From NCBI GenBank assembly GCA_012034575.1, contig JAAUPF010000057.1:1-35811 (forward strand): DNA of 35,811 bases. Direction: 5' to 3'. Each line of letters starts with the position of its first letter. The first letter of the stretch is position 1. The translations under genes and the position numbers were made by a program. A model generated the notes under the pieces. It saw nothing but the letters and a program-made list of their open reading frames with translations. It did no database searches and was not told the DNA's origin. The stretch is from Richelia sp. CSU_2_1 (lineage in GTDB: Bacteria; Cyanobacteriota; Cyanobacteriia; Cyanobacteriales; Microcoleaceae). Shown here one piece after another: positions 14,962 through 23,976 of the stretch.

Positions 14962-16746
14962 ATGTTAGTTAATTATAGGTCGAGCAATTTATCTTCAAAG
15001 CTAGTTTATCTTCCCAGCCAACGTAAATTTCAAATTATTAAGGTCAAACTTATGGAAAGTACGATCGGTATACTTACAAGCGATCGCCCACAGCAGCAAT
15101 TAGCAGAATTACCAACCTTTGGTAATAGCGATCGACTGAATTTATTCACCCCATCCAGTCAAGTTAACGGTAGCTTTTCTACTAGCAGCTTTGACGCGGA
15201 TAATTTGACCGCGATCGACCTCAGCGAACAACAACAAATAGCAGATTTTATCGTACCCCAAAACAGCAATATTCTCAGTTACGCGGGGAGCGATCGAGCC
15301 GCTAGCAGTATATCTTTGACTCAACAACAACCGAACTCAGATGCCATGACTGCCGGCACAGATCCGCTAACAGGAATCAGAACAGCTTCCCAGTTGAATT
15401 TATCAGATCCGGGCGACTCCTTAAGCACTGCACGCAATATTGGTGTTGCTGATAACAATCGCCTCACCTTCAATGATTTTGTCGGAGTTGATGATAACAA
15501 TGATTATTACCGCTTTACTATTAACAGTAATAGCGATTTAAGTTTGCGTATCGACGCTTTGAATGGCGCGGGCATCGAGTTGATTCAGGATAAAAATCGC
15601 AACGGTAAGGCTGATTATGATGAATATCTTGGCGGCGATTATGCCTCAGCAGGTGCATCCGGCGAGATAAATTTATTTGGTCTGACTCCCGGAGATTACT
15701 ATGTCGAAGTTTATAGTTACTTCGGCTATAAGAATTACAACCTGAATCTTGCTGCAACGCCTGCTACTGGTTTTAGCAGCAATTACGGCTACGGTTTAGT
15801 GGATGCAAATGCAGCAGTAGCCCGCGCTTTTAACAGTCCGGTTAAGTTTCCCGAAGTTCCCAATTTGGGCAGGAATGATTGGGCAAGAGACATCGTAAAT
15901 GCGCCGGAAGTTTGGCAAGGGGGAATTACTGGAAATGGGATTGTTGTAGCTGTCGTGGATAGCGGCGTTGACTACACCCATCTCGATTTAGATGCCAATA
16001 TTTGGCAAAATGCGGATGAAATTCCCAATAACCGAATTGACGACGATCGCAACGGATTTATTGATGATATTCGAGGTTGGGATTTTGTATCTTATGACAA
16101 CAATCCAATTGACGAGGGGGTTGTAATAGATGGGAAATTATTCGGTCATGGAACTCACGTAGCAGGTGCGATCGCGGCCGAACGTAATGGTTTTCACATC
16201 ACAGGAGTTGCCCCCAATGCCAAGATTATGCCTGTGAGAGTTTTGCCAACTAACGGTGGGAGTTGGATCGATCTTGCTGCTGGAATTCGCTATGCTGCTG
16301 ATAATGGAGCCAATGTAATTAACCTCAGCTTGGGAAACTATCGATCGCCTGTCAGCATAGTTGATGATGCAATTCAGTATGCAAATAATAAAGGATCTGT
16401 TGTGATTATGGCAGCCGGAAATTATGATTTACCGCAACCAGATTATCCAGCTACCAATGCCGATCGTTTCGGAATTGCTGTGGGAGGAATTGACAGAAAT
16501 AACAGAATGTACGAATACTCTAACCGTGCAGGTTTCCGAACTTTGGATTACGTAGTTGCACCCGGAGTAGATATCGTTTCTACAACTCCCTACAACACCT
16601 ATAACACCTACAGCGGCACGTCAATGGCAACCCCTCACGTAGCAGGTGTAGCGGCTTTAGTTTTGAATGCAAATCCGAAACTGACTCCGGCTCAAGTCGA
16701 GCAAATTTTGATTTCAACAGCCAACCCAAACCGGGTAACTGTGTAG
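14962..16746 (+). CDS. S8 subtilisin-type serine peptidase with PPC domain
   Basis: 594 residues from the first ATG; a second ATG at 15052 (MESTIGILTSDRP) with AAGG upstream is an equally good start. Residues about 150-260 form a PPC-like beta-sandwich (FVGVDDNNDYYRFTINSNSD, LTPGDYYVEVYSYFGY) that contains a calcium-loop-like DKNRNGKADYDEY. The catalytic domain follows with Asp333 (AVVDSGVDYTHLD), His396 (GHGTHVAGAIAA) and Ser554 (SGTSMATPHVAG), a complete triad. The PPC domain lies before, not after, the protease. It is probably exported, as are its cyanobacterial relatives, but no classical signal peptide is visible. The C-terminus ends soon after the last catalytic helix, so any secretion repeats are absent. 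Confidence 0.93.
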   Translation: MLVNYRSSNLSSKLVYLPSQRKFQIIKVKLMESTIGILTSDRPQQQLAELPTFGNSDRLNLFTPSSQVNGSFSTSSFDADNLTAIDLSEQQQIADFIVPQNSNILSYAGSDRAASSISLTQQQPNSDAMTAGTDPLTGIRTASQLNLSDPGDSLSTARNIGVADNNRLTFNDFVGVDDNNDYYRFTINSNSDLSLRIDALNGAGIELIQDKNRNGKADYDEYLGGDYASAGASGEINLFGLTPGDYYVEVYSYFGYKNYNLNLAATPATGFSSNYGYGLVDANAAVARAFNSPVKFPEVPNLGRNDWARDIVNAPEVWQGGITGNGIVVAVVDSGVDYTHLDLDANIWQNADEIPNNRIDDDRNGFIDDIRGWDFVSYDNNPIDEGVVIDGKLFGHGTHVAGAIAAERNGFHITGVAPNAKIMPVRVLPTNGGSWIDLAAGIRYAADNGANVINLSLGNYRSPVSIVDDAIQYANNKGSVVIMAAGNYDLPQPDYPATNADRFGIAVGGIDRNNRMYEYSNRAGFRTLDYVVAPGVDIVSTTPYNTYNTYSGTSMATPHVAGVAALVLNANPKLTPAQVEQILISTANPNRVTV

Positions 16747-16959
16747 AAACATAAGTTGACTTAAGTTGGAATCAAAGAGTGCTCCTGTGCCTTAAAAGCA
16801 TAAGCTGATTAGAAGCAAAAAAACGAGTCGCAATTGCTCGGTCCCAACAGCCTTAGATCTGCAACAACCTCATGAATCTTGTTTGTCAGAAGCTGCGGGC
16901 GATCGAACTAACCAAATACTCATCAATTTACCCAATTTGCAATTTTAGTGTGAGGATTT
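16747..16959. other. Intergenic after S8 protease
   Basis: About 210 bases, AT-rich, with one CGATCG site. A GTGAGGATTT ribosome-site-like sequence directly precedes the truncated beta-propeller relic. No hairpin strong enough to call a terminator is seen. Confidence 0.35.
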
Positions 16960-17172
16960 ATGACTATTACTCGCGTCTCAGTTGACTCAGCAGGAAATCA
17001 GGAGATCGGCAGATCCTTTGAGCCCTCCTTCTCTGCTGACGGGCGGTTTGTGGCATTTACTTCTGATGCCTCCAACCTCGTGCCGGGGGACACTTTAGAG
17101 ATCTGCCGATTCTCAATTGTCTGCTGTATACTTCCAGCAAATACCTCACTTTTACTCAAAGAACATGATTAA
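16960..17172 (+). pseudogene. 5' relic of a PD40/TolB-like beta-propeller gene
   Basis: The frame begins MTITRVSVDSAGNQEIGRSF and continues with SFSADGRFVAFTSDASNLVP. This is the first blade of the long cyanobacterial surface proteins with TolB-type propeller repeats. The homologous part stops at VPGDT (17094). The next 25 residues are unrelated and the frame ends at 17172. A good GAGG ribosome site remains in front. Sequence around 17005-17015 reappears inverted at 17100-17110 exactly where the similarity ends, pointing to a rearrangement breakpoint. Confidence 0.65.
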
Positions 17173-17716
17173 ACTTTGCCAACTATCCCTCGCCTTAATA
17201 GGCACATCTATTGCATTTTTGCAACCAGCTTTTCCCGTAAAAGCGCAAGAAAGCAACAGCGATTTCAGCAAACTCCAAAGCTTGTTAGCAGAAAAGAAAT
17301 GGTACGAAGCAGATCAAGAAACAGTCTCTCTGATCCGCAACAACCCCGCGAATCTGTCTTGTCCGAACCTCCGGGCGATCGATCGAATGTGGATGCAATC
17401 CAGCAACGGCAAATATGGATTAACCCCGCAGTTAGAAATTTGGCGGCAAGTGGGCGGTTTTAGCTGTCGCACTTGTGAAGATCAAATTCAAGCATTCAGC
17501 AAACAAGTAAGATGGAACTTGAGCTTGCCAGTAAGTCCAATACCGGGAGATTTTCCGGCCCAGTATCCCACAGTTGCTGCATTGAGTTGGCAAAGTTATG
17601 TTGACAGCGATAACAGCTTCACTAGAAACAGTCTTTTTGCTGGCGGGCAGACATGGCAAGCCTGGAAAGTTACAGAATTTAACCTGTTTTCTACTTTCGC
17701 CAATTGCAGTAAGTAA
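17165..17716 (+). CDS. GUN4-like protein with signal peptide
   Basis: 183 residues from the ATG at 17165. Residues 1-26 (MIKLCQLSLALIGTSIAFLQ then PAFPVKA) look like a Sec signal peptide with cleavage after VKA. The rest matches the GUN4 fold: LQSLLAEKKWYEADQETVSL, LRAIDRMWMQSSNGKYGLTP and QLEIWRQVGG, then the divergent FSCRTCEDQ. Classical GUN4 is a soluble or membrane-associated porphyrin-binding activator of Mg-chelatase and is not exported. Export would put this protein in the periplasm or thylakoid lumen. Four cysteines in the mature part, including CRTC, could form disulfides there. Tetrapyrrole binding is inferred only from the fold. Confidence 0.8.
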   Translation: MIKLCQLSLALIGTSIAFLQPAFPVKAQESNSDFSKLQSLLAEKKWYEADQETVSLIRNNPANLSCPNLRAIDRMWMQSSNGKYGLTPQLEIWRQVGGFSCRTCEDQIQAFSKQVRWNLSLPVSPIPGDFPAQYPTVAALSWQSYVDSDNSFTRNSLFAGGQTWQAWKVTEFNLFSTFANCSK

Positions 17717-17838
17717 TGGTATTACGCATTGCAGTATTTTTGCAAAAAAAACCGGTTTCTCAGCCGCGATTTGCAAGCAGTAGCACAAAATTGTTTGACA
17801 CGCAATATACTGTTGTTAGCTGTTAGTTGCGATCGATT

Positions 17839-18474
17839 ATGGCTGATTACAGAACTGTATTCTTGTTCAACAGTCTAACTTTACTGCTAGTTGGGTTAGT
17901 AACATTGTGTTTGAGTTTATTCGGCTCTTCAGTTAAAGGATTGTTTTTGCCTCCTTGTCTCGCTACTTATCCGGGTGCGGGATTCTTTTTCTTGGCGTTT
18001 CAAATGTTATTTTATTTGTCGGTAATGGTGTGTATTTTTACTTTTGGATTGCTGAAAATTATCCAGCCCGATCGCCCGGAAAATCGATTTATTTTATATT
18101 CGGCACTGTTTGTCGGTTGCTTTCTATTTAATGAGATTTTTCGGACGCACATTCACCTAGGACGCGCGGGTTTTCCGAAGGTGACGATTGTCATATTTTA
18201 TGCAGTGCTGGCAATTGCCTACGGATTGACTTTTCGGAGGCAAATTAAATCGACTTCTTACCCTTTACTGCTAAGCGGTGTTTGTTTGTTGTTTGTTGCC
18301 TTTTTTGCAGAAACGCTGCCCGTACAAAATGAGATTTTTGCGAGTTTGTTAGAGGGAGTTCCGAAGTTATTGAGCGGCGTGAATATTGCGCTTTATTTTT
18401 GGTTTTTGTGTCAGGGTGCGATCGTGAGTGCGATCGATTTTTCCCAATCTAATAAGATCGGTAGTTCGCAATAA
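17839..18474 (+). CDS. Multi-pass membrane protein of unknown function
   Basis: 211 residues from the ATG at 17839; a TTG at 17827 is in frame but less likely. About six hydrophobic segments are visible: FLFNSLTLLLVGLVTLCLSL, FFFLAFQMLFYLSVMVCIFT, FILYSALFVGCFLFNEIF, VTIVIFYAVLAIAYGLTF, YPLLLSGVCLLFVAFF and LLSGVNIALYFWFLCQGAIV. Loops are short, with an RTHIHLGRAG motif in the middle. No transporter or enzyme signature is recognised. It lies 122 bp after the GUN4-like gene on the same strand, so the two may be linked functionally, but no shared operon feature proves it. Confidence 0.7.
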   Translation: MADYRTVFLFNSLTLLLVGLVTLCLSLFGSSVKGLFLPPCLATYPGAGFFFLAFQMLFYLSVMVCIFTFGLLKIIQPDRPENRFILYSALFVGCFLFNEIFRTHIHLGRAGFPKVTIVIFYAVLAIAYGLTFRRQIKSTSYPLLLSGVCLLFVAFFAETLPVQNEIFASLLEGVPKLLSGVNIALYFWFLCQGAIVSAIDFSQSNKIGSSQ

Positions 18475-18751
18475 AGACTTTAGTCCTGCTTGTCTCAAAA
18501 CCTGCCAGGAGAGACTGAAGTCCTGACTGCAAACCTGTAGACAATCGCCCTGACTTTAGATTATCCTAGATCGCGAGACTGCGAACAGAAGTGCGATCGG
18601 TTCAAAGGAAACAGGCAATAGAGTTCCCTTTCTTTTTTAAAACTGGGCTTTAAAGCCAGAACTCAAGTTTTTTATTTTACTGTTGCCCGTTGCCTGTTCT
18701 CTATTCCCTTTCTTTGTAAATTGGCAATTTATTAACTATTGGAGGCGTTCT
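18475..18751. repeat. GACTGAAGTCCTGACTGCAAAC-type repeat region
   Basis: No gene. It contains GACTTTAGTCC and GACTGAAGTCCTGACTGCAA, members of a repeat family that also occurs at about 27211-27236 and 31156-31254. A GTTGCCCGTTGCCTGTTCTC repeat lies just before the methyltransferase. The methyltransferase frame is open through this repeat, but it is not coding-like. Confidence 0.55.
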
Positions 18752-19738
18752 TTGCAACAGACTATTATTAAATTGTTGAAAACCGGCTTCAAGCTAGATA
18801 ATTCTACCCTGAATCATCAATTGACTTTATCAGAAGCGCTAGAGCAAATTGACAAATTATTTGGTTGCGATCGCATCTTGAAAGAATTCGACGCAAATAT
18901 TACCGTACCTTACTACACTCAAAGTGAGTGGGGCTATCGTTTCTATCACTCCGATCGAGACGCGATCCACATGGCTTTAAATTTTGATGGTGTATTTAAA
19001 GCAGATGGTTATTACGTCCAACCTCAAGTAGTGGGAGAACAAATCGATCGACTTGGTGCTAAAGATGTTTTAGAAATTGGCTGCGGCAAAGGATTTAACA
19101 GTCAATTTTTGGCAGAGAGATACCCAAATGTTAAATTTACAGGGGTAGATTTGACGCCATTGCATATTAAAATAGCTGCACAAAAAGCTGAAAAACTCAA
19201 TAATTTATCTTTTCAAGCCGGAGATTTCAACCAACTAGATTTCCCCGATCGATCTTTTGATATTGTATTTGCTTTCGAGTGTTTGTGCCATGCGAAACAA
19301 CCGCAAATGCCGCTAGCAGAAATTTTCCGAATCTTGCGTCCGGGCGGTCAACTGATCGTGTTTGATGGTTATCGCAAAGCTCAACTTGCAACATTCGATC
19401 GAGAGTTGCAAATGGCTACCTGTTTAATAGAAACTAGCATGGCGGTGCAGCATGGATTTGCGGAAATAGATAATTGGCTCGACGCCGCCAATTCCGCAGG
19501 TTTTCATGTGGAAAATAGCGAAGATTTATCTTTTGCAATTCTGCCAACTCTGGCGAGGTTAAAAAAAATATCTCTCAAATTCCTCAAGTCATCTTGGCGT
19601 GCTAAAATCATCGCTGTTTTACTGCCCAAATATTTAGTCAGAAACTCGATCGCCGGTTTGTTGATGGAGTTTGTTTTCGATCCTCAAGCAGGTTCTTGCA
19701 GTTATTGCAAAGTGATATTGAGTCGATCGAAAGTTTAG
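18752..19738 (+). CDS. SAM-dependent methyltransferase (class I)
   Basis: 328 residues from a TTG at 18752. GGAGG lies six bases upstream, and the frame before it passes through intergenic repeats, so this start is preferred. The Rossmann-fold motifs are in order: motif I VLEIGCGKGFNS, motif II FTGVDLTPLHIKIA, motif III SFQAGDFNQLDFPDRSFDIV and the post-motif LRPGGQLIVFDGYRK. The preceding YYTQSEWGYRFYHSDRDAIH resembles small-molecule C/O-methyltransferases of the sterol or tocopherol methyltransferase group. A basic, hydrophobic C-terminal part (LKFLKSSWRAKIIAVLLPKY) may sit on a membrane. The substrate is unknown. Confidence 0.88.
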   Translation: MQQTIIKLLKTGFKLDNSTLNHQLTLSEALEQIDKLFGCDRILKEFDANITVPYYTQSEWGYRFYHSDRDAIHMALNFDGVFKADGYYVQPQVVGEQIDRLGAKDVLEIGCGKGFNSQFLAERYPNVKFTGVDLTPLHIKIAAQKAEKLNNLSFQAGDFNQLDFPDRSFDIVFAFECLCHAKQPQMPLAEIFRILRPGGQLIVFDGYRKAQLATFDRELQMATCLIETSMAVQHGFAEIDNWLDAANSAGFHVENSEDLSFAILPTLARLKKISLKFLKSSWRAKIIAVLLPKYLVRNSIAGLLMEFVFDPQAGSCSYCKVILSRSKV

Positions 19739-19801
19739 GGCAGGGATGGGGCGGGTTTCTGAGATTGTTGGTGAATTTCATAGATGGTTGGTGAACCCTT
19801 T

Positions 19802-19849
19802 CAAGGTCGAACTCGAATATGCTACGCTCGTTATCCGAGTTCGACTTTG
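19802..19849. terminator. Hairpin between convergent methyltransferase and ureC
   Basis: CAAGGTCGAACTCG (19802-19815) pairs with CGAGTTCGACTTTG (19836-19849): 14 pairs with one G-U, around a 20-base loop. It lies between two convergent genes and could stop transcription from both sides. It lacks a clear U-run. Confidence 0.5.
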
Positions 19850-19894
19850 AACCCTACAGAATTTTGGGATGTGTTGTGTGAATCTCGATGCCAA

Positions 19895-21621
19895 TCAAAA
19901 CAGAAAATACCGCTGCGCCATCGGTAAAACAGTTGCCGGTTCGCAAATCAACAATTGCCCGTCCGCCCTCACTTCATAAGTTTCCGGATCGACCTCCATT
20001 TCCGGTAAATAATCGTTGAGTTTCATATCTCTTTTACTAATTTGCCGCGTCCCAGAAACCGCTACAGTTGGCTTTTGCAAACCTAACTGTTTGGCAATAT
20101 CTCGATCGAACGCCGCCTGCGAAACAAAAGTCAGAGAAGTTGCAGCAATTGCCCCTCCAAAACTGCCAAACATCGGCCGCATATGCACGGGTTGAGGTGT
20201 CGGAATGCTGGCATTTGCATCGCCCATTTGCGAATAGGCAATCGCGCCTCCTTTGATTACCAATTCCGGTTTTACTCCAAAAAATGCCGGCCGCCACAAA
20301 CACAAATCCGCTAATTTTCCCTCTTCCACCGAACCGACATACTGACTGATTCCGTGAGTAATTGCCGGATTAATTGTGTATTTGGCAACGTACCGTTTCG
20401 CCCGAAAATTGTCACGTTCGCTATTAGTGGAAGCCACCCCATCATTCCCGTTCAAAATTCCTCTTTGCACCTTCATTTTATGTGCCGTTTGCCAAGTCCG
20501 CAAGATTACTTCCCCAACCCTTCCCATCGCTTGCGAGTCGGAAGAAATCATGCTAAACGCGCCCAAATCGTGCAAAATATCTTCAGCAGCGATCGTCTCT
20601 CTTCTAATTCTCGATTCCGCAAAAGCCACATCTTCAGGAATTCCCCGATCCAAATGGTGGCACACCATCAACATATCTAAATGTTCTTCTAAAGTGTTGA
20701 CAGTGTAAGGGCGAGTCGGATTAGTTGAAGAAGGCAAAACATTAGCTTGCCCGCAAACTTTAATAATATCCGGTGCGTGTCCGCCGCCGGCACCTTCGGT
20801 GTGATAAGTGTGAATTGCTCTATTTTTAAAAGCAGCAATTGTAGCTTCCACAAATCCCGCTTCGTTGAGGGTGTCTGTGTGAATTGCTACTTGCACGTCG
20901 TACTCGTCAGCTACACTCAAACAAGTGTCGATCGTTGCTGGTGTAGTTCCCCAATCTTCGTGCAATTTCAAACCCATTGCGCCGGCTAATATTTGTTCGA
21001 CTAATCCTTGGGGTTGGCTGCTATTTCCCTTACCTAAAAAGCCGAGATTTACGGGGAAAGCATCGGCGGCTTGCAGCATTCGGTACATATGCCAAGGGCC
21101 GGGAGTGCAAGTTGTAGCGTTTGTACCCGTTGCCGGGCCGGTTCCCCCGCCTATCATTGTGGTAATTCCAGAGCGATCGCGACTTCTATTTGCTGCGGGC
21201 AAATAAAGTGAATGTGAGTGTCAATTCCGCCTGCTGTAAGAATCATTCCTTCGCCGGCAATGACTTCCGTACCGGGTCCGATAATAATATCTACTCTATC
21301 TTGAATGTAAGGATTTCCGGCTTTGCCAATTTTAAAAATCTTGCCGTCTTTAATGCCGATATCTGCTTTGACAATTCCCCACCAATCTAAGATTAAAGCA
21401 TTAGTAATTACCGTGTCAACTGCGCCGTCCGCATTAGAAATTGGCGACTGTCCCATGCCGTCGCGGATGACTTTACCGCCGCCGAATTTAACCTCATCAC
21501 CGTAGGTTGTGAAGTCTCGTTCGACTTCGATAAATAATTCTGTATCGGCCAAACGGATTCGATCGCCCGTGGTGGGCCCGAAGGTTTCCGCGTAAGCGCG
21601 GCGGTTCATTCTGTAACTCAT
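19895..21621 (-). CDS. ureC: Urease subunit alpha, one-base frameshift
   Basis: Catalytic subunit of urease, which hydrolyses urea to ammonia and CO2 at a dinickel site. The start [20 protein letters not shown] (ATG 21621) is typical. Nickel ligands HIHF, the carbamylated lysine in [21 protein letters not shown], the active-site MVCHHLD and SSDSQAMGR are all present, so both halves are intact. The frame breaks near 21172-21174. The upstream frame reads [11 protein letters not shown] and stops; one added base restores [16 protein letters not shown], the normal sequence. The break abuts an HIP1 octamer (GCGATCGC). With the base restored the length is about 575 residues, as usual for UreC. If the indel is real, urease is inactive; if it is a read error, the gene is normal. 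Confidence 0.95.
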
Positions 21622-21797
21622 TTTTTCACTCTCATTCAGTGCAGGCTGCGCGATCTCAAATTTCCAGGATTTTACCCGGTTTGCATTAATATAATAATCG
21701 ATCGGGTCGATCGATCTGACACGCGCAACCAATTTTCAGAATTTCCCCAAATTCCCCGCCGCGATCGAGCTAATTTTGCCCTGGGTTTGCGCGCTAT

Positions 21798-22925
21798 TTA
21801 GCCCAGCATTTTCTGAAGTTCCTTTCTCAAAATATTGGTATCTACCGTCATGTCCATACCAATTAAACTCCAATCTTCCGCAGCGTCGCTGTCATCGATC
21901 GTACAGGAGTATTCTAACCCTAAGATCTGGCAAATGTAATAATAGAACGGTGGAGTATAACCTGCATAAAAGAATTCCATCACTTTAGTACCGGGCTGAC
22001 ACCACAGCAAATTTGTAAAAGCAGCGCCGTGAGGGCCGACAATAACTGCTGCTTCTGCAAACAACTGAATTTGTTCGTCAACAGTGCGATCGATCTCTTC
22101 CACAATTTCAAAGTCAAATTCTTGCAAAACCTCCAGCACTTGCGCCTCATTAATTGCCTTGCGCCTGCCTTTTCTAGATAGATAAAGTTTGCGGTAAGGC
22201 TTGATTTTTTCCTGAGGGCAAAATCTACTTCGCAACAAATTTAGATCGTAAGGGCTGGGAAAATACCAGTCTTGATTGTTACCCACCACGACACATTCTG
22301 CATGGTAGCTAGTATCGCGATCGCGAGTGTCGATTAGGGAACTTTCGGGAATACCTAATTTTGCCAGAAATTCCCGCTCAAATCTTGTATGTCGGAGGGG
22401 ATAACAAATTTTGGCTTCTTGCCAAACTCCTTTACCTAAAGCTTCCTCGATCCGGCAAAGTTTCGCCAGGACAAAAATGACATAATCGTAATAACTGCAC
22501 CACAAATGCGACCAAGGTGCAACTACCAGCGGATAGGTTATTTGATGGGGTTTGTAAGGCCATTCTAGAATCCCCGCACCGCTGATCCGAAAGTCCAAAT
22601 CTAACAGCAGTTTGTTGTTGAGCAGCGTGTTCCCGGAGGTACAAATAGTTATAGAATCTATTTGTTTGTTCGCGCCGATTTTCCAAACATAATCTGGATC
22701 GAAAGATACTGGTCTGGCTGTGGGAAAATACCGAGAACCTACTCCATTTACTGATGCTAAAGCTGGCAGGATGACGGGTTCGTGCTGCTGTTTGTAAACG
22801 ATGTTATTGTTTAGCAATTTGATGCTTGTGCGGCGGTCTAAAGGGGTTCTCCAGACGCGCCGAGAAGTAGCCAGCAAGCTCTGTTTTAACAACAGTTTGA
22901 GCTGGTCGATTAATTTGGGATTCAT
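21798..22925 (-). CDS. Glycosyltransferase family 61 protein
   Basis: 375 residues with the DUF563/GT61 signature: KLYLSRKGRRKAINEAQVLE, AAVIVGPHGAAFTNLLWCQP and GTKVMEFFYAGYTPPFYYYI. The N-terminal half includes VVAPWSHLWCSYYDYVIFVL, a GT61-type core segment. Enzymes of this family transfer sugars (often xylose or related) to glycans or proteins. In bacteria they often sit in exopolysaccharide or glycan clusters. Here the gene lies inside the urease operon, between ureB (201 bp away) and ureC (176 bp), on the same strand. The start at ATG 22925 gives MNPKLIDQLKLLLKQ. The acceptor is unknown. Confidence 0.9.
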   Translation of the reverse strand: MNPKLIDQLKLLLKQSLLATSRRVWRTPLDRRTSIKLLNNNIVYKQQHEPVILPALASVNGVGSRYFPTARPVSFDPDYVWKIGANKQIDSITICTSGNTLLNNKLLLDLDFRISGAGILEWPYKPHQITYPLVVAPWSHLWCSYYDYVIFVLAKLCRIEEALGKGVWQEAKICYPLRHTRFEREFLAKLGIPESSLIDTRDRDTSYHAECVVVGNNQDWYFPSPYDLNLLRSRFCPQEKIKPYRKLYLSRKGRRKAINEAQVLEVLQEFDFEIVEEIDRTVDEQIQLFAEAAVIVGPHGAAFTNLLWCQPGTKVMEFFYAGYTPPFYYYICQILGLEYSCTIDDSDAAEDWSLIGMDMTVDTNILRKELQKMLG

Positions 22926-23126
22926 AGCCTTGGGGTATGTATGTTCGCGGTTTTAATTAACACTTTCGTTCGCAAACACCCTGTTTTAAATCGGTCAAAA
23001 GTCAGACAACTAATATCCTTGCCCAACAATAATGCAACTACAGGCAAGCTTTAAATTCTGATGATTCAAATTCCATCGCGATCGACAATACCCCATTATT
23101 CAATCTCAAATCTAAAATCTCAAACG

Positions 23127-23432
23127 TTATAATGCACCGTTTACTTTTCCATTAAATCCGTAAACTTGACGGCTGCCGGCAAAAGGCACCAACTGAATTT
23201 CTCTTTCATCTCCCGGCTCAAATCTCACTGCCGTACCAGCAGGAATATCCAAGCGCATTCCTTTTGCTTGTTCCCGATCGAATTCTAAAGCTTCGTTTGC
23301 TTCAAAAAAGTGGTAGTGGGAACCGATTTGAATCGGTCGATCGCCCGTATTTGCTACTAACAAGCGCACGATCGCGCGATCGGCATTTAATTCTATTTCA
23401 CCTTCTGAAACAATAGTTTCTCCGGGTATCAT
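23127..23432 (-). CDS. ureB: Urease subunit beta
   Basis: 101 residues from the ATG at 23432, which has a strong AGGAGG seven bases upstream; the frame above it is non-coding. [39 protein letters not shown] and [17 protein letters not shown] are the standard UreB blocks. It is a structural subunit of the urease trimer with UreA and UreC. It lies 59 bp after ureA. Confidence 0.96.
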   Translation of the reverse strand: MIPGETIVSEGEIELNADRAIVRLLVANTGDRPIQIGSHYHFFEANEALEFDREQAKGMRLDIPAGTAVRFEPGDEREIQLVPFAGSRQVYGFNGKVNGAL

Positions 23433-23491
23433 ATCAACCTCCTGCAATTTTTTTGGGTGCAATCTCTGCGGTTCAATTTGTATTTCAATTT

Positions 23492-23794
23492 TCAACGGAT
23501 CGGATCGTGTACTGTTACCAACTTAGTTCCATCGGGAAAAGTCGCCTCAACTTGAACTTCGTGCACCATTTCCGGTATCCCTTCCATCACGTCTTCCCGC
23601 GTTAGGAGAGTTGTCCCGTAACTCATTAAATCTGCGACGGTTAGCCCATCTCTTGCCCCTTCTAAAATCGCTGCTGAAATGTAGGCTATTGCTTCTGGAT
23701 AGTTTAATTTCAAACCTCTTTGTTTCCGGCGCTCTGCTAATAGGGCGGCGGTGAAAATCAGCAGCTTGTCTTTTTCTTGAGGCGTGAGTTGCAT
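23492..23794 (-). CDS. ureA: Urease subunit gamma
   Basis: 100 residues, full length: [20 protein letters not shown], then [40 protein letters not shown] and the C-terminal [20 protein letters not shown]. It is the structural small subunit of urease. It follows ureD by about 182 bp and precedes ureB on the same strand, the usual cyanobacterial ureDABC order. Confidence 0.97.
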   Translation of the reverse strand: MQLTPQEKDKLLIFTAALLAERRKQRGLKLNYPEAIAYISAAILEGARDGLTVADLMSYGTTLLTREDVMEGIPEMVHEVQVEATFPDGTKLVTVHDPIR

Positions 23795-23976
23795 TGTTAT
23801 TCTTGTGAGGGCGATCGAATTGCTTGTGTTAGTTTAAATATACACTCGATCCAAGATAGTGTTAATATCTGGTTTGTGTCAAGGGGCTGGGTACTGTATT
23901 TTATTTGTAGCATTTGATTTGTTACATTTGAATTGTAACAGTTGAAATAGCAACTATTGGCAGCTAAAATACCATC

